Shown here piece after piece: positions 22,648 to 34,500 of a DNA stretch of 64,000 bases. The stretch comes from Acephala macrosclerotiorum (lineage: Eukaryota > Ascomycota > Leotiomycetes > Helotiales > Mollisiaceae): assembly GCA_014904845.1 (NCBI GenBank), contig MU119259.1, positions 203,001 to 267,000 on the forward strand. The letters run 5' to 3'. Below the pieces are notes generated by a model. It made no database searches and was not told where the DNA came from. It saw only the letters and a program-made list of their open reading frames with translations. The position numbers and the translations under genes are program-made. Each line of letters opens with the position of its first letter. The first letter of the stretch is position 1.

Positions 22648-23632
22648 TCACTGAACAGGATAAACTCTTGCCATCGTCTGCATAGTGTCAGTAAAACCCA
22701 GGAGGATCTCAAAATTTCCAGGCTTACAGCAGCTTGTCTTGGCTCAATAAATAACGCTGTGGCCTCAGCGAGGACTAACGGCTTCTCTCCCTTAGCTACG
22801 AGGGTTTCAATGCGACCCTCAACCCAAGCCTTTCGGCCCTCCACTTTGGTGGTTACGGCACGCAAGACAACAAAGCCACCTGCAGGCGTGGGATTTCGGT
22901 AGTTGATATTGAGATTTGCCGTCATCCCCACCTTGTTTGGAAGTGCTGCAAAGCAACATCTGGCAAGGCCTTCGTCTAGCAACGTAGCAAGAAGCCCACC
23001 ATGTACCAGTCCTGGATGACCGCAGAGATCTTCTCCTAGGTAAGATATAGAGACTAACGACTTGCCGCCTCGTTCACTCCACACAAATGGCGGAACTACA
23101 ACCCTACCAGGGCCCATCAACGTCCCTGCTGTCAGGTTATGACTTCGCTGCCCTTCCGGTATCTTCAAGTGTGGTCGTGATTCGGAGAATTGGGGCTGTG
23201 ACCTCAACTCAACAGCAATAGGGTGGTTCTTGATGAATTCTTCGACCTCGCGGGAAACATCGTCTTCGGGAGTAAACATCGTCAAAGTTTCTTCGTCGGA
23301 GGGAGGGTTGAGGTAGCCATTCGCGGCTTTGACAACTGGGACTACAGACATGATGAAGCCGGCGCTGCTGAAAAGGACAGCAAGAGCAAGAACACGAACT
23401 GTTCGCCGAAGGAAAGATCTCTTTGCTGGCGGTGAAGGTATAGAGGCTTTTCGAGCTGTCAGCTATCGCAAGTAGTTTCGATCGAGTCATGCACCTGCGA
23501 CGCACCTGCGATTGTTTGACGGCTGCGAGTTGTGCTGAAGTTGAGGATTCTTGCTGGCAGAGGTCGGAATTCCTTCTTCACACAGGCAGGGATGCCGAAG
23601 GCAGTACTCGTTCGTAAACGTCTCGCAAACAT
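22648..23632 (-). CDS. Mitochondrial hotdog-fold thioesterase (FMP10/THEM-like)
   Basis: Predicted acyl-CoA thioesterase-type protein of 294 residues from exons 23506-23632, 22728-23455 and 22648-22677; phases close. The N-terminus (MFARRLRTSTAFG, then many R, S and T) looks like a mitochondrial presequence. It is followed by a membrane segment at about 62-84 (VLALAVLFSSAGFIM) and then a hotdog domain: GHPGLVHGGLLATLLDEGLA at about 188-207, with the HGG motif and the acidic residues used in catalysis, and MTANLNINYRNPTPAG. The C-terminal exon is tiny and ends TMARVYPVQ. Starting at the inner ATG (23351) would remove the targeting region. The arrangement fits an inner-membrane-anchored protein such as yeast Fmp10. 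The substrate is unknown. Confidence 0.88.
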
Positions 23633-24757
23633 CGGAAGAAATGTTGTGAGAGAAAATCAATGTCTTTTTTTTCTCCGTGACCTCGGCCTCGGTATGACAA
23701 TCGGAGCTGTCTTTCTTGATAAGCTTATCGGCACGCGAAGGGAACATCAATCAATGGAGCCTAATTCTGTATCGTAGCGTATACATATACAAGCCCTAGA
23801 TATTAAAGACGCTGCAGTACTCGAGTACTGGCTCGCCTCGACACATTCTATTCCGCGGTAGAATATAAGCTCGTCTGCTTTCCATTCATCTTTACTTTAC
23901 TCGGGCTTCGGCTGTTTGTGTTTCATATTCGTGATGAAGACTGTCCGAATTTTGCTCCCACGCTCATGCTCCATTCCACTCCACTCCACTCGACTTCATA
24001 TCTGCGAATCTGTTTAAATTGATATCTAAATCACACAGCTCACAGTACTCTCAAGATGGCTCCGGGTTCTTTCTCAACATGGATCACGACGTCATTGTGC
24101 TCTAGTCAGGGGTTGTCTCGGATGTGCCACTGTGCTGCCCCCGTGTCGTCCAGAAACCTGATGATGAGACTACTTGCTCGAGTGAGAGCTCCAGACAGGC
24201 TCCGCCACAGACAGCTAATCAGCCCACAATTCCCCAATAATACTGTACGCCTCCTGCTGCAATGAAAGCACGTGCGTGCGGATAGTTGAGAATCTAGTCC
24301 TGTATCGTGTTGGGTGGACAGACGGCAGCCTGTGATGAGTGGCATGATCTTTGATTGCAAGTAGGAAATTCATCCGGTGGAGGCTTCCACAGCTGCCCGG
24401 ACTCTGGCTGCGGGCAGATTTTCATGATTGAGTGGTCGTGCGTTTGTAAATCGACGCCAAACCAGGCCTTTTTCATGCTTGTGATGTTTGTGGGCCAATT
24501 GCGAAGCTCCTTGTCCAAACGCATGAACTGTCCCCCGCTCTCTGTGAACGTTCCCTGGACAGCAGGAATCCTGAGCCCGTCATATCATTCATACATAAGG
24601 TGAATCGACTCCCTGTCCCTTCCCTTCTCACTTTCGCTATCCATAAGCCACATATTTAGACGCATTCCAGATCGAACCAACTCAACCCAGCCCAAATTTT
24701 ACTACCTCTCCATCTCACCACATTTCTGCGTTGAATAGCCTCAGACTTATAGGAAAC
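23633..24757. other. Intergenic region between divergent genes
   Basis: About 1.1 kb between the thioesterase (minus) and the small gene at 24758 (plus). It holds both promoters. A CCACT-rich microsatellite sits near 23975-23990. The open frames at 24056-24265 and 24355-24603 have no recognisable product and I do not support them. Confidence 0.5.
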
Positions 24758-25367
24758 ATGGCGACCGCTGAGACAGTTCAATTGGGTCCTGCTCACCCTC
24801 CAAAGTAAACTGAATTTCCCTGCGCAGCCGTTTAGCATTAACACAGTGTTCGCAGGGAAGAGTCTATTAAGGCCTTCAATGAAATCGAGGTTGATCTCAA
24901 GAAGACACTACAACACCTACGCCACGAAACAAACAAACACGAGCCAGAGTACTTCAATGCCGTTCGTAATCTGTCGGATAAGCAGCTGACCAATTTCTCC
25001 TGTTTGTATTTCACCCTTAACCACATAAACTATAACTGACACCGTTTAGCGGACGACCTAAAGGAGGTCCGTATTGGTTCCTCTGCATACGGCATGCATC
25101 TGTTCGGAAAGGTTCTCCTTCCAGATTCCGATCCCGAACACTCCTACCCCGAGAAGTAAGCAATCTACTACTCTCATTACTACGATTCTAACAGAGCACG
25201 ACAGACGCGGAGATCTCTATTTCATGTTCAGAGCTTTCATTGGTGGCGACGCAGAGACAGCAAAGCTTCATTGCATTCACATGGAGGAAATTGAAAAGCC
25301 TGACGGAGATAAGGTCTTTAAGGCAATTTACTTCCAGAATGACCCGCTCGAGTGGTTCGACGTATGA
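24758..25367 (+). CDS. Small conserved-looking fungal protein, unknown function
   Basis: Four exons (24758-24804, 24856-25001, 25050-25155, 25205-25367) give 153 residues with closing phases. The middle is helical and charged (FNEIEVDLKKTLQHLRHET). A C-terminal half with IGSSAYGMHLFGKVLLPD, YFMFRAFIGGDAETAKLH and AIYFQNDPLEWFDV looks like a folded domain conserved in filamentous fungi, but I cannot name it. No signal peptide or membrane segment. Alternative acceptors near 25195 break the frame; the one chosen (25203-25204) keeps it. Confidence 0.75.
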
Positions 25368-25550
25368 ACGGATAGGGTATTGGGCATTTGGGAAACGGTT
25401 TCGGCAGTAGGTTAATTTTAGTCAGCGGGTTTTCACTTGGGTCGAAGGGCAGATTGATACTAAGGCACTTGCTTTCCTTGACTTCTTTTGTGTATAAGTA
25501 TTGAATCTACACTGCTAGAGTCACATTGTGATAATTCCTAAACTTATGCC

Positions 25551-28500
25551 TCAATAATCCTCGCCCTCGTCGTCGTCGAGTATCTCGGCATAGTCTTCAA
25601 CAGATGCAAAGGTTGGAAGACTCTTGAGCTTCTTCCGCTTCTCCCTACTACTTTGCTTGCTCTTGTCTTTCGGTTCGGCTGTGCTGCTTTGCAGCTCCTT
25701 CGCGAACAATTCACCCATTTCTGACCCAGCATCACTTCCGTCTGCTAACTCTCCCTCGGTGTCGTCCGAATCAGCCACGTCCGCACCCTCGAGTGACGCT
25801 GAATCTTCGCCACTCCCCACCTCAAGTTCGCCAATAGATGAATCTATGTCATCCAGGTCAAGCATCTCCATATCAGAGTCGTCATCACTAGGACCTTCCA
25901 CCTCTGGCCGTGAGTCCACGAGTGCTTGCCAGATCTCGTCTTCGTTCTCTTCGTCCTCGTTAATCGACTCCGCTGTCTTTTCGCCAAGTTTCTTCTTCGA
26001 AGAAGCTTGCTTGGACTTCCCAACCTGGCAGAAGTATTTGTGGAAGAAAACCTCATCGACGGCGACGTCTTCTGCCTTCTTGTGCCAGAATTTCTCTGTG
26101 TTTAAAGGATCCTGGGCACGACTGTCACCCTTATTAGAAAGAAGTATCCCTCGGCTTTCACCACCAGAAAGTGGCTGCATGATGCTCCCTCCCTTCGGTC
26201 CACTGGCGGCTGCTTTGGCGTTTCTGTAAACAAATCTATCGAGGAAGCTTGAAAGAGTATGGGAGGCCAGATCGGGCTTTGGAGGTAACTTCTCATTGTT
26301 CAATAGGCACGTAGCGAACAACGATACAGAAGGATGAAAATGGACGAGAAATGGGATCTGGTGTGATTAGCATTAGCCAATGTTTGACGTGCATGCACTT
26401 ACCGACTCCCAGAGACAGCTCTTTTCGGCGTTGCTGTGTTCAGGATCTCGCTTTCGCCCATCGTAGAACCTACGTCCGAGTCGTGATTCAGGATCATCCC
26501 TTTGAACGGTTTGCGTTTCCCCATCCTCGGGCACATCACGAAATGCTTCTTCATCGTCCTCGTCACCTTCTTCAGGCTCAGTAAGGAGGGATTTAAGTGC
26601 AGGGAAAACAGCTTCCAACTCCCTCAGTAGATAGAGAACTCCACAGACGAATGGTGGTTGGTGTAGGGTGACAACTTGCAGCATTCTCTTAGCAAATGCT
26701 TCAACCCGTTTCACATTCAAGTCCGCTTTTAGGGCTCGGAACAACAGGTTGAGGTACAAAGCGTGCTTAGAAGAAGTTATGAGGCGCGGATCGAGCAGTG
26801 ATTCGTATAGAGTCCTATAGAATCTATCGGCTGACAAGTGCTTTGATGTCGACAACTGCTCTATGAGCATCAGTGCCTGAACACTAGTGTTGAAATTTGA
26901 GGAATGGGTGATCCTGAACAGAGTATCCATATGCTTCTCGAGCCTATTGTTTCACGTTAGCAAGTACTACGAACTATACGTACACGATCACTTACGTGTG
27001 ATCATCTGATTTTGAGAACGGGAAGGCGCGATTAACGCCCGTCAAGACCGCGGATATTAACTTCTCAGTGATCTCCTCGCTAGCCAGTTTTGCCACCTCT
27101 TCCTTCGTAGCCTTAGCCTTTGCTTTCTTTCCCATCGGAGCACCCCCGCCTTGTATTTGCCCCTTTCGGTTAACGACGGGTGCATTTACAACTCTGGATT
27201 GTTCCGGTTTCTTCAAAATGGAGACGAATTGATCGAAATAGATGTCCAGAAGTTTCATAGCTACGCCCTCTTCCTTAGCGCTCAATATCGTTTGGTTGAG
27301 GGTGTTGATTGCATAATATTTCGCGTGCGAGCTCTGCCCCGGGCGAAGAAGAAGTTCGTTCTCAATGGACCTGATGATTATCGGCTTCATCAGTGGATGA
27401 GAAACCTGTAATTGGAGCAAAAAGTACGAAGCCCGAGATGCAATTTTCTTGTCCGGGTCTCCTAACTTATTAACCAAGAGCCGGAGGAGATTGGCTTCTT
27501 GCTCAGGCTTTTCTCTCAAGAGCTCGTAGACATAGCTGATAGCTCTTGAGCGAGCGTATTCGACTTCATCGTTACACCAGCCTTCCAGAACCTTCAGCAT
27601 GTCGAAATAAGACTCTTTCAACCAATCTTCGTACGCCCAAGATATTAGATGTGCCTTGGAGATGCCGCCGGGTAGATTTTGGCCAGTTTTCCAACTTAGG
27701 GCCGAACTCTGCTCTAGTGCACCTAGAAGTCCAGGCTGTGTGGCAAAAGTCCGTAATCGTCTATCAGCTGGCAAGACTACGCCTGCTCCGAGAAGATCTT
27801 TCAGTGCCCCCAAAGCAGTCACCGCTTGCCCACGGCTCCTTTTCTTGGCTAGAGTTAGGAGGCTTTCAAACGATTTAGTTGTATGAACTGGCGACTCTTG
27901 GACCACAAGCGTCAATGCCGAAACTTTGTCTGATAGAGTACCAGAAGCCATAATTGTAGAAAGAAATCGGTGAGATGAAGAGGAGGAGAGGTGCTTAGAG
28001 GCGTATAGATTGCTGTCAGCCTCAAGCAAGGATAAAGCATAGCCCTTCAAGCTAGAGATGGCATGGCGGTACTCCGAAGCATCCTCGCCTAGTGCAGTGT
28101 AGAGCTCAGGAAGCGGTGCAGTATGCCATTCGGGGCGTGCTTCGAAAATCTATGGCGAGTCAGTTTTGAGGAAGTTCTTCTCTCTTTGGGGTACTGACAA
28201 GACGGTTGACATTGTCTGGCGTGGTGACGGTCTTTTGCGTGATTGCTGCTTGCTCTTTTTGGACAGCTTCTGCGGTCTCTGTCTCCAATTGCTCCGAGAT
28301 ATATGAACCAGATGCGTCATCCCAGTCTTCCTCTTCATCCATAGATTCATCCTCAGGACCATTCATGTTTTTCTCGATCCCCAGACCAGCAACAAAGTTC
28401 GCAAGCTCTTTCCGAAGGGATTTATCGAGAGAGGGACCAGCATTGGAAACACCTTCTTCATCGGATTCAACGTCCGCCACAAGCTCCAAATCCTCTTCTG

Positions 28501-28885
28501 TACCTCCCAAAGCCAGTATTTCTTGCAAAAGTGCCACGTTGCCATCAGCTACCTGCGCATTTTGGGCGGAAGGATTGCGATCATTTCCCAGTTGTTGACC
28601 AGATGTTTTCGCCTTGCCGTTCGCGTCTCGTTTCGTACCCCTTCGAGGCTCGGATTTCTTCGAACTCGAGACGCTCTTCGACCCATTGCCAATTGTATCT
28701 ATTCGCACATGCTCGGGGTTTTTACTTGGGGCCGTGAATAGTGATTGCTGCGTTTTGTCGAGACCCTTTTCGATCCTGGCAGTCAGGGCAGACAAAGCCT
28801 CCTTGTTGAATAGTGGGAGAATGGCATCCGATGAAACTCCTGCTCCTGCGGTCGGCTTCGAGAGTTTGCTCCTTTTCTTTGCCAT
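25551..28885 (-). CDS. MAK21: Ribosome biogenesis protein MAK21/NOC1
   Basis: MAK21/Noc1 is a nucleolar protein needed for maturation and export of pre-60S ribosomal particles, working with Noc2. Minus-strand exons 28199-28885, 26996-28149, 26403-26943 and 25551-26357 encode 1062 residues, close to the yeast protein (about 1025). The N-terminal 230 residues are basic then acidic. Residues about 230-614 form helical repeats (LISWAYEDWLKESYFDML, SRAISYVYELLREKP, KYYAINTLNQTILS). The CBF/Mak21 domain follows (MLIEQLSTSKHLSADRFYR, ESLLDPRLI, LYLNLLFRALK...VKRVEAFAKRML). The last 250 residues are highly acidic and end in a Lys-rich patch. The start is the ATG at 28883-28885; the frame is open a little upstream but only from a GTG. 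Confidence 0.95.
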
Positions 28886-29223
28886 TCTTGCAACCTCAAA
28901 ACACTTAGGCACTCGTTGGTGCGGTCGAGAGAAAGGAAAATATAATATTTTTTCGCGAACTTCTCGGCTGCGATAAGATAAAGATAAAATTCACTATGTC
29001 TACCTAGGTGTGGCACTAGCGTCGTTTTCGACTTCATGAACCCAATGGAAAGCTTTGCTTAACTCTGGCAACTCGACAATTCGACAACTCGACAACTCCA
29101 CATTTCGACTCTCGGTCGGCATGTGGCAGAAGGTTTTGTGATAGCTATTTCCTCTATATTTTCGGACTGTCAGCGGCGTTTCGGATATTCGGTCTGGTGG
29201 TCTCTCTCTACCTTTCCAACAAA
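28886..29223. promoter_or_regulatory. Shared divergent promoter of MAK21 and mitochondrial ProRS
   Basis: Only 338 bp separate the two divergent start codons, so the region must serve both genes. It contains three tandem copies of an 8-bp unit, A(C/T)TCGACA, at 29071-29094, followed by a partial fourth. Whether these units bind a factor is unknown. Confidence 0.5.
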
Positions 29224-31482
29224 ATGGGATGCTCTCGAGCAACCCCCCTTTTATATGTCAAAACCAGCTTGATCAATTGTCGCCATGCCCGTCTAATACA
29301 TCGATTCCAATCAATTCAAAATAGGAGGGACGTTCGATTCATCTCCACCATTCCATCACACGAGACCGAAGTTAGTCCCCTCCCTTTTGCAGTCACGTGC
29401 AGGACCTCTAAATTTCTATGTCATGAAGCGCGACGGTCGAGTACGGCTATCACAGATATGGGTACCCACTGGAGGCATTGCAGTAACATCAGATGAAGGT
29501 ATGGTAATCAAACTTGAAGTTCGGCTTTATGCTAATAGCCCTTCGGATTCTCATGCAAAGCTCATACGGGCGGGGTTCTTGCGTCAGGTCTGTTATTGCC
29601 AGGTAGTCTCCTCCGAGGTTTGGTCAGATATCTGACTGTTCAGGCTCATTCGGGTGTTTTCCACATGCTACCTCTGGGCCGCAGGGTGCAGGATAAGTTA
29701 GAAGCGCTGATAGACAAATTTATGTCTCATTTAGGTAGCGTTTCTCAGCACCCTCCGCGAGCAATATTGACAGAGCAAGGTGCTTCTAAACTAGCTCTAT
29801 CCTCAATATCATCTGAAGAGCTGTGGTCTCGAAGTGGGCGTCTGAACTCCATTGGTTCCGAGGTATGGTTAAGGCCCTTGCTAATCTAGTTTCCCGGCTC
29901 ACGATGCAATAGCTCTTTCGCTTCCAAGACAGAAAGGATGCGAGATATCTCCTATCTCCGACTCATGAGGAAGAAATCACTTCCCTAGTCGCGAATACTG
30001 TAATATCGTATAAAGATCTTCCCATACGTTTGTACCAAATATGTAGGTCCAAACCATTATTTTAGGACTTGATTCATCCGCTTACTGCAAGCAGCTCGCA
30101 AGTACAGGGATGAACTACGCCCAAGGCACGGCCTACTTCGAACGAGAGAATTCGTCATGAAGGATCTGTATACCTTCGACTATGCCCCCTCCCTTGCTCT
30201 TGCAACATATCATCAGGTTCGAGAGGCTTACGCTCGTCTATTCGATGAGCTTAAGTTGCCATACTTGGTTGCAGAAGCAGACTCCGGCGATATGGGCGGA
30301 AATCTAAGTCACGAGTTCCACTTCCCCACTTTGAAGGGTGAAGACCATGTAATCAACTGTGATACTTGCGACTATGTGGCCAACGAAGAGCTAGCAGAGA
30401 GTGCCATACCCCAGGATAACCTCGACGGTTCCAGCACGGCAGTAGACGATGGATTACAAGTCTGGCGCGGTATTTCACGGGATAGGAGTACCCTGGTCAA
30501 TGTCTGGTACCCAGCATGCCTGGCAGATAATTCCTCTCCTTCTGGGGCCTCTCCTGCGCCTGAGGTCAACGTTAATGCAGTAAAGGCATTGTTCCCAGAT
30601 CTCGACGCCTCTGTGCAGAACCCTTTGTCGATATGGAGTGATCAAGCTGTACATCAACTAAAGACAGAATCATCCGTACCCTATCCCAAGGGACTGGTAA
30701 ATCTAGTCGACTACCGTCTACCTTCTGTGGTTCATGCCAGCATTGAATCTGGAAATACGAATTTGCCACTTTGGCCCGCCCTTTTCGAAGACAGCATTAA
30801 GAACGGTGACGTGAGGGTATTGGTGCGTGATCCGTCTAAACAGACGCCCCTCAATCTATTGCGGATCAGAGCAGGAGATTTCTGTCCACGCTGCCCAGGT
30901 GGCAGATTAGAGGTCCGAAGGGCCATTGAGCTTGGTCACACATTTCACCTTGGGACAAGGTATAGCGAGCCTTTGGACGCCAACGTGGCAGTTCCATCTC
31001 GTTTCCTGAAGTCCCGGACCTCAGACGCCGAAAAATCTCACAAGGTTAATCAGGACCAGCAAGTCCCTTTACAGATGGGATGTCACGGAATCGGTGTAAC
31101 ACGTATGATCGGTGCCGTCGCAGAAACACTCGCCGACGAGAAGGGGCTCAACTGGCCTCGCGTTATGGCACCGTTTGAAGTTGTCATTATTCCAGGCAAA
31201 GGTCACGAGGAAGCGGCCCTCACAGTTTATGATGCGCTGAGAGCTTCAGTGGATGATAGCAGAGATCCTTCCCTTGACATAGTCCTTGACGATCGGACAC
31301 ATTCATTCCCCTGGAAGATGCGGGACGCGGACTTAGTGGGTTATCCGGTGATTGTTGTTCTAGGCCGGCGATGGAAGGCAGAACAAGTGGTCGAGATTCA
31401 ATGTCGAAGGTTGAAAATACGACAGGACTTGCATATTGGCGAGGCCCCGGCCTTTGTAGGCTCCTTGCTCTCAAGTCTTTGA
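29224..31482 (+). CDS. AIM10: Mitochondrial prolyl-tRNA synthetase
   Basis: Class II aminoacyl-tRNA synthetase that charges mitochondrial tRNA-Pro. The exons I place are 29224-29370, 29429-29587, 29644-29734, 29780-29862, 29913-30042 and 30095-31482, giving about 665 residues. The N-terminus is basic and serine/threonine-rich, as in a mitochondrial presequence. Bacterial-type ProRS motifs follow: [44 protein letters not shown] (motif 2), [24 protein letters not shown], and [13 protein letters not shown] (motif 3). A C-terminal anticodon-binding region ([34 protein letters not shown]) ends the protein. The first intron is uncertain: its donor GTTAGT is clear, but the acceptor used here (AAG at 29426-29428) was chosen to keep phase. 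An intron-like GTATGG...TAATAG at about 29499-29538 breaks the frame if removed, so it is kept. Confidence 0.93.
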
Positions 31483-32000
31483 CGCGTGTAAGTGAGAGTG
31501 TATAAAAGTGTATTATAGAAACAATCGTAGCGAACGAAAGTCAATCCTATTTTGCGAACTCGCGGCGTCCATACGTTCACTCACAGAATCAAGCTTCCCC
31601 AATAAGGTTGGCCTCGTATTCGAAAGAATTGCTGCATACGTGTCGCCTGTATTTCAAGGCAATATGCTTGAGTTTTGATGCATCTCGTTCTCTGCTTCCT
31701 CCGCTCGAGTTATGTTCTCGCTCTGTAGAGTTGGGGTTCTTCTATTTCCCCTGGGCAATTTCGAGAAGATCCATATCTTCCAGGTAGATACCAGAGCAGC
31801 ATCCTTCGTACTTCTATCCGTCCGATAGGAAACACCAAGGAAATTATGATTGCTATGCAAGTATCATAGATGGTATCTCTACCTGTTGGCTCGGGTACAA
31901 GGATATCTACACTTGCTCTAAGGAAAAAGAGCTGCTGTGGGGATGCCTACGGTGAGAAGAAAGCCCGCCAACACTAAAAGCACATAGAATGAAAAGAAGC
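31483..32000. other. Intergenic region downstream of ProRS
   Basis: About 520 bp. No supported gene. The small minus-strand frame at 31654-31860 is not convincing. Confidence 0.5.
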
Positions 32001-32480
32001 CTAGCTCGTGCAGTTTCTTGAGACTCTTCGTAGCTTTCGGTAGTATGGATGTGGAAGTTCTCCTGTCGAATTTCGAGGACGATGTGTCATAAGAGCCGAT
32101 GAAGCTGGATCTCGGAGTGAGAAATAAAAGGAGCTTGGTGCGGAAGAACTACTGCTGGTTAATGCTAAGCTCCGAAATTCAGGTGAGTGTATACACACAT
32201 GGGCCATAAATCGATCGACAGGAGGAAGCATACATTGGGTGATGGAGAGAAGGTAAACCAAGATGCAGAACGCTCTGAAGGAAATCCGGTAGTAGATGCT
32301 CGGGCGAGCATAACCAAGAAATTTGCAATACGGGGCACCATTTAGTAGATAGAACCCTGATATAAGGAAATTTCTGGACAGGGAAACTGGAGGCTGGACC
32401 TCAACCCACCTGATAAAGTCATCAACCAGGTTCTTCAATATAGCGTTAGGCTCAGCCTCCGCTAAAAGAATGCTCACCAT
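32001..32480 (-). CDS. Doubtful hypothetical ORF near the repeat boundary
   Basis: A 159-codon frame starting ATGGTGAGC. Residues about 33-85 are hydrophobic (FLISGFYLLN, FRAFCILVYLLSITQCML) and could form one or two membrane segments. The tail is Ser-rich. I do not recognise a family, and a canonical plus-strand donor-like CAG|GTGAGT at 32179-32187 argues that the other strand could also be considered. It is the last gene-like frame before the AT-rich desert. Confidence 0.25.
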   Translation of the reverse strand: MVSILLAEAEPNAILKNLVDDFIRWVEVQPPVSLSRNFLISGFYLLNGAPYCKFLGYARPSIYYRISFRAFCILVYLLSITQCMLPPVDRFMAHVCIHSPEFRSLALTSSSSSAPSSFYFSLRDPASSALMTHRPRNSTGELPHPYYRKLRRVSRNCTS

Positions 32481-32648
32481 CGTGGCTTTAGCTTTCTGTC
32501 TTGTCTCGAATCTCTCGTTAGGGACTCCTATGAGATAGGCAACGCAGCGGAATAGAGCGATGTAGTCCCCTTAATCTTATCAATCTGAGTAATATATTTA
32601 ATAGTCTTAATAATCTGATCAATTGATTAAAATGATGAGATCTAACTA

Positions 32649-33103
32649 CAGTCACCTCCGTTAAGTTCCCGTGATTTGCCGTTTTACCACCAAAAGTTAC
32701 AGGCAACACTTCAAAGTTTACCCACATCTCCGTCTAATTACTAGATATTTGAGTCGCGGGATCTTTTAATTAGAGCATTACGCATATTTCTTCTAAGTTT
32801 TAATAAAGTGGCAAGTAGATTCCCGGTAAATTTTGGGCTAGTAATGAAAGGATTGAGTAAAATGATGCAATTCGCTAATAAACTCGCTTAAATATTGTAT
32901 TCTCTGAGTTTAATACTCTACTCCTCTATTAAGACGTTAAATGAAATACAATCCGAGGAAGCAATTTAATTAGAATTGTTCGAAATACTTGGAATTTTAA
33001 TTCTTGTGTATTTTTAAAAGGTGATTATTGTGATGCGCAGCGTGGAATAAAGCGAGTTTTGGTGTAAAAACAGCAAATCACGGGAACTTTATGCCAGTTA
33101 CTG
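32649..33103. mobile_element. Tc1/mariner-type MITE, 455 bp
   Basis: The two ends are inverted copies about 47 bp long. The left end begins CAGT and continues with AAGTTCCCGTGATTTGC and CACCAAAA (32649-32695). The right end (33057-33103) is its reverse complement with a few substitutions and ends ACTG. Both sides are flanked by TA, the target duplication of Tc1/mariner/pogo transposons. The element is too short for a transposase and none is readable, so it is non-autonomous. The interior is AT-rich but not reduced to A and T like the DNA to its right. No second copy was seen in the window. Confidence 0.8.
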
Positions 33104-34143
33104 TAGGTACGAGAATATTATATCCATTACAATGTTTATTCAATATTAAAATTATTTAAAAGTTTAATACGTTTTTTATTAAAAAACGCTATAAAAATAT
33201 ATTCATTTTAATATTTGTACGTAATTATTGTATTAATTATTATTATAATTTTTTATTTTATAATTAAAAAATATTTATATTTTTATTTATATTTTTATTA
33301 TTATTATTTTAATTTTTAAAATTTATAAATAATATTATAAATTTTTTTAAATTAAATTTATTATAATTTTATAAATTATAAATTAATTATAAAATAAATA
33401 TTTTATAAAAAAATTTATAATTTAAACGTTTTTTAAAATTAATTTTAAAATTAATTAAAAAAAATTTATAATTTTATTCGTTATTACGATTTTTATTTTT
33501 ATATTATTTATAAGATTATTATATTAATTATTCGTTTTAAAAATTAATATTTTTTATAATAAATAATTTTAATTAAATTTAATTAAAATATTTAAATATA
33601 ATAATTTAATTAAATTATTAAAAATTTCGTAATTATATAACGAATATTAATATTTTATAAAATAATTTTAAAGTTTAAAATTAAAATTTTTTATTTTAAA
33701 TATAATTTTTTTTTTTATCGTTATAATTTAATTGTTTTTTTATTATTATAAATTTTTTTTTTAAATCGTTTTTTATTTATTTATTTAAAATTTTAAAAAA
33801 AAATTTTAAATTTTTTTTTTTAATTATTTATTCAATAAAAAATCGATTTACAATTTAATAAAATATTAAAAAAATTAATATAAAATAAAATAAAATTAAA
33901 TTAATTTAAATTAATTTCGTAAATTTATTTTAATTTTTATATTTTTATACTTTTTCGAAATTTTTTTATTAAATTTTAATTTATTTTTTTTATTTATATT
34001 ATTAAATTTCGTAAATATAAATTTTTATTATAAATATTAAATTTTACGATTAATATTATTTTTATTATTTATTAAAATTATAAATTCGATTTTAATTAAA
34101 ATATTTTTTTATATCGAAATTTTTTTTTTATTTGTTAATTTAT

Positions 34144-34256
34144 AAACGAATTAATTAATAAACGAATTAATTAATAAACGAATTAATTAATAAACGAATT
34201 AATTAACAAACGAATTAATTAATAAACGAATTAATTAATAAACGAATTAATTAATA
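34144..34256. repeat. 16-bp minisatellite, seven units
   Basis: Seven head-to-tail units of AAACGAATTAATTAAT. The CG step recurs every 16 bp at 34147, 34163, 34179, 34195, 34211, 34227 and 34243, with one base variant (TAACAAACG near 34206). It ends in an A/T run leading into the palindromic box at 34.28 kb. Confidence 0.9.
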
Positions 34257-34500
34257 AATAAATTTTTTTTTTTTTTTAATATTCGATATATATTTTATTT
34301 TGTAAATTTCGTAAAAACGTTTTACGAGAAATTATAAAATTTTTAATTTTAATAATTTAATTTTATTTTAAATTAAAAATTAAAAATTTTTAATATTTAA
34401 AATAAAAATATATTGCGAAATTTTATATTATTAAAAAAAAAATTTTTAAAATTTTTATCGAGAAAAATATTTTTTGTTAAAAATTTTATATTTAAACGAA

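Noticed and set aside
24056..24603. Two short plus-strand frames upstream of the 24758 gene
   Set aside because: No homology, no splice logic and poor composition; they lie in a promoter region.
25624..26229. 201-codon plus-strand Ser-rich frame
   Set aside because: It is the complement of the acidic C-terminus of MAK21.
29371..29392. 22-nt intron in the prolyl-tRNA synthetase gene
   Set aside because: It keeps the frame but is far below any plausible intron length; an acceptor 36 nt further on also keeps the frame and gives a normal size.
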